Source: Chrysemys picta bellii (Eukaryota; Chordata; Testudines; Emydidae). From it: 64,000 nt of DNA. Positions 54,915-64,000 of the stretch are shown here, one piece after another. The notes under the pieces were generated by a model that did no database searches, had not been told where the DNA came from, and was given only the letters and a program-made list of their open reading frames with translations. The stretch spans positions 65,671,468 to 65,735,467 of the forward strand of contig NC_088796.1 in the NCBI RefSeq assembly GCF_011386835.1. The letters run 5' to 3'. The translations under genes and the position numbers were made by a program. Positions within the stretch are counted from its first letter, which is position 1. Every line of letters starts with the position of its first letter.

Positions 54915-56502
54915 GTCTCATTTTCTCAGGTGGTAGGCATCTTGCCATCACTGTCTCGAGGTGGAATTTCACAATTCTCTCCTAGTAGACTGAGATCTGT
55001 GTACAGTACCCTGTCTATGCCAACCACTTATTGCTCCTGCAGCGCCTACTAGGCTCCTTTGCATAACCTTTTTTTTTTAATATATTCACATTAATTAGAA
55101 TTACAAAGCTAAAAAAGATTTTGCAGACATGTAAGCAGAAGATGTGTATGTGGGTGAATAAAATATCTGAGCAAATGATGATAAAGTACGAGGGTAACTG
55201 CTCTCTCTCCAAGAGGATGTCCGTGACATTGCTACTAACAAATAATGATCAGGTGACTATAGGTCAGAGTGAATTGAAAGAAGGTTATGAGTTTTGTGCC
55301 CATGATGCAGCTATGTGATCAGCTAACAACGAGGATATATGTAGGTATGGATTATTACAAACGGCAGTGCCCAGAGCATTTCACTTACAGTAACAACATT
55401 TCTTTTTTTAGCCCCTTCCCCCGTCAGATTAGGACAAATGGGTTTTAGTAAAGCTTTCCACTTTGACCAAAAGCTTCAGTATGACAGATGCTAACTATGT
55501 CAATTTCTGACACTTTGTGTGTGTCAGGGGTGACTACTAGGTAAAATTGCTTCCTAGTTTGCAATCTGAAGATGCAAGTTCCAGCTAGAACAGATTTCTC
55601 ACTAAGGAACCTATTGAAGAAAAATCACATGAGGATAATCCTTCATTAGGTCTTTTTTCCTGGTTGGTATAGTATAGTGTTAAAAATTATCCTGGAATAG
55701 ATCATGTTCCCTACTACTATGCATGGATCTGATCCTACATGGAAAAGGGGATCAGCTACTTCTGTGGAACAATACCTACCATTCCCCTTTCACATGCTTC
55801 TCCACACTTCTGGGGATCTGCATGAAGAGGGTGGCAGATACTGAGATGAGGGTGGGAGAAACATATTTTCCCTCTCTCAGTCCCAGAGAGATTAAGTGGA
55901 AAGAAAATATAGCTTTGAGCTAAAGATGACATGTCATCTGGGAACTGGATACCGAACAGTCATGATGGTGATGTCACTCAGTCAGCCCCAGAGAGTTTAT
56001 GTGGAAAAGATAATATTTTAGGTTTTATAATCCTCATGAAAGAAGGAAATACAATCCAATTGTTTATAGGCTCAGTACTTGCAATGTTTATGTATCCAGT
56101 TTGTATTTTCACATTAGAATTTTCTGTTCAGTTTTTCCCATACATTTAACCTAAAGAAATTTAGAGTTGTGATATGTGTGACAAAAATGTCTTTCATTAA
56201 TTGTGTTAGTTACAATCTCCTCAGTTAAGGCTGTCTTAGTGAACCTCACTTCATTTTAAGCTAAGTCAAGGTGCATTGCTAAAGTGCTTTACTGGTAACA
56301 GAGTTAAGGTGCATCTAAAGCACTTTTGTAACATTGAGGCATCTTTAAAGTAATTTATAACAGCAGTGCTTTCTCCCTATTTCCTGATTATTTTTCTTTA
56401 AAAAGAGCAAGGCAATGAAATGAAAAAAAAAAAAAAAACCACTAGTGCAACAATTAAGACTGAGAAATCAAGCACTCAAAAGTCAAAAAATATAGCCATG
56501 TT
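54915..56502. other. No supported gene
   Basis: AT-rich; T-run at 55069-55078 and A-run at 56425-56438. Open frames lack signatures. Confidence 0.4.
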
Positions 56503-57307
56503 CAGGGCTGGTGTAACCACTAGGCGAACAAGGCAGCCACCTAGGGCGCCAAGATTTGGGGGTGCCAAAAAGCGTTGCCCGGTGTCATGGGAGTCGGCTG
56601 AGCGGGGCAGTGCGGGGAGCGAGGCCTCCATAACAAACCCACCCCCGCAGCGAGGGGAGCTGCGCAGGACGGTCAGTGGGAACCTGCGGCGGAGCAAGGA
56701 GGAGACAGCTGGCCTGTTATGGCAACCAGCACAGCTGAGGGACGGAGCTGTTGTGGGAGGCAGGACACGGCCCTGACCTGAGGTGAGCTTCACCTTCCAA
56801 TGCGCCATGCCTGGGGCCGGGCGCAGCCGCCTCCTGGGGCAAGGGAAAGTGAAACTAAACCCCGCAGCGCGACGGAGGGGAAAGGGCTGGCGCAGGTGCC
56901 GCTTCCAAACACTGACCCCCCCGGGTGGCACTGTGCCAACACAGGGAGCCACCCCTGATCACCAGGGAGATCCTCACCTGCTCCCTGGGAGAGCCTGGCT
57001 CTGCCCTCCTTGCCCCTGGGTCCCCCCCGGAGGGCAAAGTACTCAGAGCCTGGGAACGTTTAGAGACTCTGCAAACTGGGGGCATTCTCAGCCTCCTCCT
57101 TGCTCATAGGTTCCCCCGGACCAGAAGGGACCGTTGTGATCATCTTCTCTGCCCCCCTCGTATTAATTCTAATGAACAATGCCACATTATTCAGTATTCA
57201 TTTTTGAAAGTTTATAATAAGCGATGGTCTAGCAGGAAGGGAGGGGAAGGAAGGGGCACAAGGTGGAAGTTTCGCCTAGGGCGCAAAATATCCTTGCACC
57301 GGTCCTG
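56503..57307. mobile_element. GC-rich element with inverted ends, not a CpG island
   Basis: The left end is cagggctggtgtaaccacta with ggcgaac; the right end is the complement of cctagggcgc...tccttgcaccggtcctg. Inner text ctagggcgccaag on the left is mirrored by cgcctagggcgcaaa on the right. The 805-bp body is rich in GC and CpG (56570-57120) inside AT-rich DNA. Overlapping frames on both strands (56476-56952 minus, 56420-56776 and 56925-57341 plus) arise from few stop codons at high GC. No clear 8-bp duplication was found (gccatgtt and gatgttgc flank it). Confidence 0.65.
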
Positions 57308-58904
57308 GATGTTGCACATATGTAGAATTTCCGATTCTTAGTGTCCTTCTTAAATGCAATTTTTAATGCATGCTGTTTAATACATATACACAATTTATTA
57401 AATGATTCATGTGTTAGAAATAGAAATTTTGGAAATTTATTGACTTTTTATTTTATGGTTGGTTTCTCAATTTGAAATTTACTATTCTTTTAACATGCAC
57501 ATTGAGAACACAATATAAAAATAAATTATAACATGGCATCAATACTAGATTTACATGTAATATAAATATAATTTACTTTACTTACATAATTATCAAGGCA
57601 TCAGACTTTCTGTTTTAATTTATTTTTCTCAGAGGCAAAACACACACACACACACACACACAGAACAGAAATGGACTATAAAATACTGTTATTGGAAATG
57701 TAAGGGCAAGAATAAAACTCTTAAAAGTTGGAAAAGACTTAAATGCATCTCTGTTTCTGTCTTCCTTACCTTCTCATCCCATTCATTCCCTATTTTACGC
57801 TCCCTTGACAGTTGTTTCTTTCCTCTTATTTCGCATGTCACTTTGTATTCTAGCTCATGGCATTATGACTCCTAACACCCACAGAATTCACTGGAAAGAT
57901 TCCCATTGGCTAAAATGGGCAATGGATTACATAATAGGATGGGAGAATCTGTTGGAACTCTTCCACATATTAATGTATCTGATAAGATAATCACTCAGTA
58001 TACTTAGTGTAGGAAATATTTCTACTATAATTACATCTGTATTAATTATTTGAAAAAAATAAATATTGACCCTTAGTACTGTATGTCCCTTTTTCCTGAT
58101 CTGATTAAGACCCCAATCCATCAAAGCAATTAGAGATATGCTTAACTTTAAGTATATAATTAGTCACAATGATGTCAATGGGATAGTGCTTTGTGTGAGT
58201 GGGGGTGGAATGCTAGCCCGATTGCAGTGAATTTCAAACTTCCCATTGACTTCAATGGAGCCATTCTGATAGCTGTGCAAGGGTGCAAAAGATAAGGGTG
58301 AAATAAGAAAGAACCGAAAAGGAGGACACAGAATGAGTGGAGAAGAGAATGACCACCCTGTACCTTTAAGGGGGGGTGGGGTATTTGGCTCGCTGGCCAA
58401 ATGAAGGCTACAATCTTTATGGCTGGGGGTGCGGGAGATAAAAACTGCTGCAAAAGGGTCAGTGTGGTCGCTGACTCATCCCCTAGGTGAATGCAGGTTT
58501 TAAAAGAGGCAGCTCTGCGACTGAAGCCTGCCTTTTACATGGAGCAGGCTGAAGCAGAACTCACCCTTTCTCCCTTTTAGATGGTAAAATACCAGGTTCG
58601 GTCAAGACCTGCTGTGCACATTACTCTAGCTGCCCCTTTTTGGGGGGGTGGGGGGGTCGAGAAGGATTTTTTTCCCCCCTTACCACCATATTGGCTTAAG
58701 TGCTGTTGGGGTTTTTTTGCCTTCCCCACAGCAGGTTTCAGGAAGGGCTCTGTTCATGCATGGCATGACGGGCGGTAGGCTATGTGTCGCAACTTATTAT
58801 TTAAGTGTAGGGCAGATGTCCAGTGCAGGTACTCCATAGGAAAGGTATACAGTGACCAGATAAATGGCTTGGAAAAAGGAATTTAAAAAGTGTTTGATAA
58901 AGAA
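57308..58904. other. No supported gene; CA microsatellite
   Basis: A CA dinucleotide run lies at about 57640-57661. A possible dispersed-repeat copy is at 58120-58200. G-rich runs occur near 58641-58656. No exon recognised. Confidence 0.45.
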
Positions 58905-59036
58905 ACGAATGGGGGGCCATTGGGGACTCCTATGATTGGTATGGCAGGGAGCCAAACCTCCATTCTTATAGCCCATCTTAACCCTTCTATGAAGCGGGGG
59001 TGAATGGTAATGGTCCCGGCAATGGATTTGCTGGAG
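58905..59036 (+). repeat. Interspersed repeat A (copy 2, left piece)
   Basis: attggggactcctatgattg through ccattcttatagcccat to caatggatttgctggag, matching copy 1 in reverse. It breaks off at 59036, where retroviral text begins. The right piece at 61115-61330 repeats the last 35 or so bases before continuing. Confidence 0.65.
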
Positions 59037-59228
59037 ATGCCTTACGTTAATCACTGTTTCTGTAATGTAACCACCATTGTTAGTTGTGGTATTAAGTTTA
59101 CGGTGCTTATATGGCCTGTGCAACATTTGAATGCCTATCCTGAGCTCTACAAGGAGGTTTCCCCCATTTCAATGGGAATGGGTCTCACTGCCATTAAGAG
59201 ACTATTAACTCATCCCTCCTTATAAGTT

Positions 59229-59568
59229 GAGCTACAAAGGCTTTGAACTATGGAGGAGAATGGCAACACCGCAACCAGGAGATCTCTAGGTTAACAGCTA
59301 CAATTAAAAACACAGGCCATCACTCCTGGTGGGAGAATTTGCTTGGATGGAGCCCCAGTGCAACAGGTCTTTTGAATATCATGCTTCACACCATTGTGGT
59401 GATCATCGGTTTCCAAATTATACTAGCAATTGGTCTGGTTCTACTGATTTTCTGGATCCAGCGACTGATGTGGTGGCTGCAATGGATTGAAGATCAGACC
59501 CAATACCACAGAGTAAGGATCTGATGGGGATATTCACTCAATGCAAGCACCCCATCAACAGGGGGAAT
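59229..59568 (+). pseudogene. Endogenous retrovirus env transmembrane tail and polypurine tract
   Basis: The open frame after a stop at 59228-59230 runs to TGA at 59522-59524. It has the look of a retroviral TM subunit end: polar text, then HHSWWENLLGWSPSATGLL just outside the membrane, one long hydrophobic span (about residues 43-71 of 93, IVVIIGFQIILAIGLVLLIF) and a short tail with WIQRL. The upstream ectodomain (59037-59228) is broken by stops. Following it, aacagggggaat (59557-59568) is a polypurine tract directly before an LTR start. A TM tail followed by a polypurine tract and LTR is the standard 3' end of a provirus. Confidence 0.7.
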
Positions 59569-60981
59569 TGTTACTTGTCAGCTCTGTGTTCTTGCGGAAC
59601 CAGGGCGCAGTATCCAGCCTGTCTGACTCACGAAGGACACACACCCAGCCTCTGCATGAACCAAAACCGATCAGAAGGAAGACTTACAAAAAACAATGAA
59701 AAGGCAGTGGGAGACGCATCTACACCCCTCCGGACAATGGTGACAGGATTAAGGCAACTCCCCTAGTCCCATTTGCATCAAAGATGGGACAGGGAGGCAT
59801 TTCCATTAGCATACAGAATGGAGAATAGAGATTCAAAGGCAAGAATTGCACTGAACTCCGGGACCAGAAAAGCAAGAAAGCACTGCATGATGGGGTATCT
59901 CTGCTCCAGATGTTAATGAACCCACGCCTGTACACATCGAGCTCAGTAATTATCCGACCAATTCTAGTAATAAGTCCTTTATTGGTATCCAAAATACTGG
60001 AGCTGCCTAATTGCATTGTGAGCTCCCTCAAAGGAACATTTGCTGTGTAGCCAGGAATGATCAGTTCCTCTAGTCTAGCCTGAACAAAACAATTTTGGTA
60101 TACTCCCTTGTGCCATCAGTTTACCCATAAATAAATCTAGTGTTCTCCCTTGAACCATTGTTGTTTCCCTACAAAAACCCCTACCCATGTTCAAGTAAGT
60201 GTTCTGATGCCTAGATCCAAAATCTGTATCAGTTCCATTGGGACTTCATCTTCTTCATCTTCTTCTGACTGATCGTGCTGGGGGCTCTACCTGTCTCCAG
60301 CACTCCAGACCCTTAGCTACTACCACCACCTGGGAACCCCAATTGGTTCAAGCTTCACGGAGTGTTGAGATCCCAACTCTCCCTCCCTATCTCTCTCTCT
60401 CACTCACTCACTCTCTCGCTCTGTTTTTTTTTCCTACTTTAGGTTTAGCTTTCCCACCCCTGCTTGTGTGATCAGGTATATTTTTCTAAACCTGACTTTT
60501 GTAATCAAACTTAAGCTAGATTGAATATTGTAACTGTTTTGTTTATTTGGCTCTCCTTGTATGGTTATTACCGGGCAATAAATAACTTGTATGCTTAAGC
60601 TGGTTGCTTCCCTCCCTCTCCCTCTCTCTCTCTTTTGTGTTTTTGGCTTCCCCATTTGCTCTGCAGCAACACTCCTCTTACCTAAGCTAAAAATCCCTGC
60701 AGCACCCAAAAATCCTGTGGGGTTTGCTCATGAAGTATGTTTCTACCAGAACAATTGTAATGTGAAAGTGGGGGCAGGGACGTGTTGAACCTGTGGCATA
60801 GGAGAGTGGCAGCTTGGAAGTGCTGTTCGACTCAGACTTCTGAGTCCAGGGGCGTATAAGGGTGTCAGCTTGGGAGTGTTTATTGACCCATTCCACTCAG
60901 ACATGCTCTGTTAATGTGTGTGTGTGTGTTCATCTGATTCTGGGGCTGGAAGAACCAGCCCTGGGGAACCTAGGTCCTACA
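59569..60981 (+). repeat. 3' LTR of the endogenous retrovirus
   Basis: Starts tgttacttgtcagctctg immediately after the polypurine tract. A poly(A) signal aataaa is at 60577-60582, with CT-rich tracts on either side (60385-60421, 60610-60634). The end is uncertain; ctaca near 60981 is a candidate. The stretch to 61114 may also belong to it. No second LTR or gag-pol is in the window. Confidence 0.55.
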
Positions 60982-61114
60982 GGATAGCTCGATTGGGAGG
61001 GAACTTGCAGAAGGGAGAAGTAGAGCAAAGAGTAACCTTAATAAATGAGCATAACCCAAAGTAATGGGCAAATCTGGTAACAAATTGGTGGGTGCAAATC
61101 TGATAACAAGCCGG

Positions 61115-61330
61115 AGCTGGTGGAAGCCCCCGGATATGGTAAGGTTCCAGAAATGGATTTGCTGGAGGGACCTGAATGGAAAAAGAGGGGGAGCTAGTAA
61201 AAGACCCCAGTTTAGTATTGAATAAACATGGGGTTACCTGCACTGTACACTGTTATCTGCTGGGTAGTCCCAGACATCTGATGATAAAGTTGCAGCCTGA
61301 TATCAAATGTCATATCAAATGTCTCCTGTC
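61115..61330 (+). repeat. Interspersed repeat A (copy 2, right piece)
   Basis: agaaatggatttgctggagg, gaataaacatggggttacct, then gggtagtcccagacatctga and aaatgtctcctgtcc, matching copy 1 in reverse. A short local duplication (atatcaaatgtcatatcaaatgtc) lies at 61300-61323. Confidence 0.6.
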
Positions 61331-62024
61331 CTTCTTTCAGAACAGCCAGACAATGAGAATGTGGTGATTTTAGTTAAGAACTTCCTAACTACTCTGGGAT
61401 TTAAATCTCAAATTTAATGTTATATTTGTGCCAAAGATAGATAGATTAAATAAGAATGTGTATATGGAGATCAATGTGTAGTGTGGACATTTTTAAATTC
61501 AATAACATTTTTTCAATTAATCTCTCATGAGAACTTGTCAGCAGGGGCAGGGCATTTCTTGAATTAGGTTTTTCATATAATTGTAAAGTACCAATACCAC
61601 ACAAAAAAGGCTTAATCTTCAAGGTACCTTCTATGTTGGCAAATTAACCCTTTGGTACCAAAAGGGAAGATTCCACCACACAATGAGCTGAAGGATTTGA
61701 ATCTGGGCTTATAGTGGGAGTTCAGCTCCATATCCACCATCTCCCACGAGTTAATGTTTAACTAACTAACGAGAGAGCTTATTTCTCCAGGAAGGTAGTT
61801 TGTATATTTCTTATAACACAAAATCTAGGAAAATGGAAATACCCTAATACCAGTTGATCTGTGAAGACACAAATTGCAGCTTAGGGGGAAATCAGCTCAT
61901 TGGTACTGTTTCTTTTGAGTTTATTATGCATTCATTTTTTAACAAAGAGTGGTCTGGAGATTAAGCTCCCTGTGTGATTAGTTATACTTCAAAAATGGCA
62001 TGAGAAATCTTTGGAAATTCACTG
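61331..62024. other. No supported gene
   Basis: AT-rich; nothing recognised. Confidence 0.4.
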
Positions 62025-62223
62025 TTCCTGCTAAAACGACGAAGAGTCCTGTGGCACTTTAAAGACTAACAGATTTATTTGGGCATAAGCTTTCGGGGCT
62101 AAATCCCACCCATGAAAGCTTATGCCCAAATAAATCTGTTAGTCTTTAAAGTGCCACTGGACTCCTTGTTGTTTTTGTGGACACAGACTAACATGGCTAC
62201 CCCTCTGATACTTTGCTTCTGCT
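62025..62223. repeat. Palindromic dimer of the short interspersed repeat (third)
   Basis: The forward arm gagtcctgtggcactttaaa runs to gggcataagctttcggggc. The complement then follows (cccatgaaagcttatgccc through aaagtgccactggactcc) and extends past the forward arm to gactaacatggctacccctc and tgata. As in the other dimers, one arm carries the family 5' end and the other is shorter. Flanks ttcctgct (62025-62032) and ttctgct (62217-62223) are an imperfect candidate target duplication. Confidence 0.75.
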
Positions 62224-64000
62224 GAGTAATTCTCATAAGAGACTATTAAGAGTTCTGGGGGCTTTTTAAGAATCTGCATGGCTGGATATTTTTTCTCCTT
62301 CCTCAGTGGATTTTAAAAGCTGAAATATTCTCCCATTAGGACAAAATATGTGACGATCACCATGTTACATTATACATCATCTCCTTTGGAATTACAACAG
62401 AAATTCTGACTTTCAAAATGCTATATTCCCTATGATCCTGATTTCAGATCACTGGACGGTAGATTTTGTAAATTTTCATTTATCAAGTTGTTGAGAAATT
62501 AAGATTTTCCTTGTCTGGCAATGACCTTTTAATAATTGCTACAAGAGAAAAGTACTATACATAAACTTTATGGACCTGATTCGCATTCAGATACGTGACT
62601 CCAGTTGAAGTGTGAGTTGTTTGTATCCTGTGAGGGAGAATTGATCCCAACTGTTTTTTAGAAACAACCTTGTTTTGAACTAAGAATTGCTATAATTATT
62701 TAAAGTCAACTAAGAAAGTTCTTCAGAGGCCCTGGACCCAATAGTTTCAAAGAAATGCACAGAGTTATAGCTACATAATTGCAGTTTAAACTTAAAGGAG
62801 TCCACATGATGGACCCTGTGCAAGTCTTTGAAAATGAGAAGAGACACTTGATTTGTAGCAAAAGAAATGCAAAAAAAATGAGTTATATATATTGAGTATT
62901 TCCTAACACCTTTCTATTGTTGGTGTGGTTTGTGATTTGAAATTCTAGAGATCACGGAATGATTCTCACTTACACAGAGTAGATGCTGCTCTGTCAGCAT
63001 AAATGGACTCTAAAGTAGGCATAAGTGTAATTTACACTTAATCGTTGTCACTCACTGTCCCCAGCTAGTGGATGAGCTATACAGTTTGTCCAGCCTTTGA
63101 GCTAACACAGCCAAATCTCCCGCTTCTCAAGGTCTCGGACTCTGGGCTTCAGACCTACCATGAATGCCTGCACAGTAATTTTATAGCACATCTGGAATAC
63201 TGGGAAACTATAGATTTTAAGACTTGCATTTACATTGATCTGTAAGACTCTAAAGAAGGTGAAATGCCAAAATATTAAAGCTGCTTTCCATTGGTGTTTT
63301 ATACATGAAGCAATGTAATTTACTTCAATAAAAATGAAAAGTATTATTTCTTTATTATTTACTTATTACAGTTTTCTTTATTTTTCTTTTTGTTCTGCAA
63401 AGACCAAGAGTGATTTGTTCTTAATTGCTGAAGCCAGAAAAATGAGCTTGAATCTATATACCAAATCCTTCGAAGGCAGTAGCTAAATATGTCAAGTGAT
63501 GTAGTTTATTATTTTGAATATGACCATGATTGTACCATGGTAACGGCAGGAAAGAACCAGAAATTACAGAGAGCAATTCAAAGAAAGCTTTAAATAAGTG
63601 CACTCCCAGCTGTATTTTGGGTGGGGTATTATGTATTTTTTTAATAATTTCATAAAATATAAAGCTACCCAAATTTCACTTCCTAACAGCTATCAATCAC
63701 CAGCAGAACATGCAACAACTTGCACTTATCACTTCTTAAGAAAAAAAGGAAGCAGTGAGGTCTTTGCACTTTGATTAAATGCAATCTGCTAAAAAAAACC
63801 AATATATGTAGAAAAAGCAAATCATCATCAAACAAGAGTCCAGGAAAGGCAGTTTCAGAGGAACTACAGAAATATAACACTGTTGTCTCAGGTAAGGAAT
63901 TTTGGGATAAAAAGAATGGATTGAAAAGGAACAATTAAATACTATCAAACCGATTTATTTTGTAGCTGACAGTGCTTTACTATCTAGCATCCTTCATTGT
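62224..64000. other. No supported gene
   Basis: AT-rich to the window end. The minus frames at 63454-63672 and 63683-63934 have no signature and overlap no conserved text I know. Confidence 0.45.

Noticed and set aside
56420..57341. Overlapping 100-158 codon frames on both strands and a CpG-rich block, at first like a promoter with a first exon
   Set aside because: Inverted ends show a mobile element. High GC lowers stop frequency and explains the frames.

Overview
This window looks like nuclear DNA of a cryptodiran turtle. The best clue is a SINE at 30150-30329 with a tRNA-like 5' half and a CR1-type 3' tail, the architecture of the tortoise/turtle tRNA-Lys SINE family. It sits among CR1 debris, PIF-like and hAT-like MITEs and several LTR elements. 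The DNA is AT-rich, with no operons, no CRISPR and no convincing host exon. I read it as intergenic or intronic sequence whose recognisable content is nearly all transposable elements.

Layout. 0-10 kb: AT-rich background with a palindromic short repeat (201-329), a tandem duplication around a TG-rich tract (3.5-4.2 kb), a hAT MITE nested in a PIF-like MITE (4.5-5.0 kb), a short interspersed repeat with a 13-bp target duplication (5.95-6.05 kb) and a probable solo LTR (8.4 kb). 10.0-12.5 kb: a DNA transposon with a broken minus-strand transposase-like gene. 15.2-21.0 kb: a Ty3/Gypsy-class LTR element on the minus strand, with both LTRs, a 5-bp target duplication, a primer binding site matching tRNA-Leu, and integrase placed before reverse transcriptase. 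21.8-24.6 kb: an older Gypsy-class element, also minus strand. 25.5-29.2 kb: an internally deleted LTR retrovirus-like element on the plus strand, with a later MITE inside its 3' LTR. 30-35 kb: the tRNA SINE, a pyrimidine-rich minisatellite-like tract and several MITEs. 35-41.6 kb: little that is recognisable. 41.6-54.9 kb: a CR1 tail, a probable LTR, a palindromic dimer, a LINE reverse-transcriptase fragment of L2/CR1 type, GC-rich repeats and another MITE. 56.5-57.3 kb: a GC-rich element with terminal inverted repeats. 58.9-61.3 kb: the env tail and 3' LTR of an endogenous retrovirus between two pieces of another repeat. 62.0-62.2 kb: a third palindromic dimer.

The most interesting object is the 15.2-21.0 kb element. 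Its pol order (H2C2 finger and integrase, then RT, then RNase H) is copia-like although the proteins are Gypsy-class; this is the hallmark of the Gmr1-like group. It lacks any visible capsid, zinc knuckle or protease. Its 5' LTR carries about 28 clustered G-to-A differences (window plus strand) from the 3' LTR, almost all before a purine, while the LTRs otherwise barely differ. That is the footprint of cytidine deamination of the element's sense strand. Two in-frame stops and one lost catalytic Asp in RT-RNase H also look like G-to-A changes, but on the sense strand.

All calls come from reading the sequence by eye. Family names for the smaller repeats are provisional.
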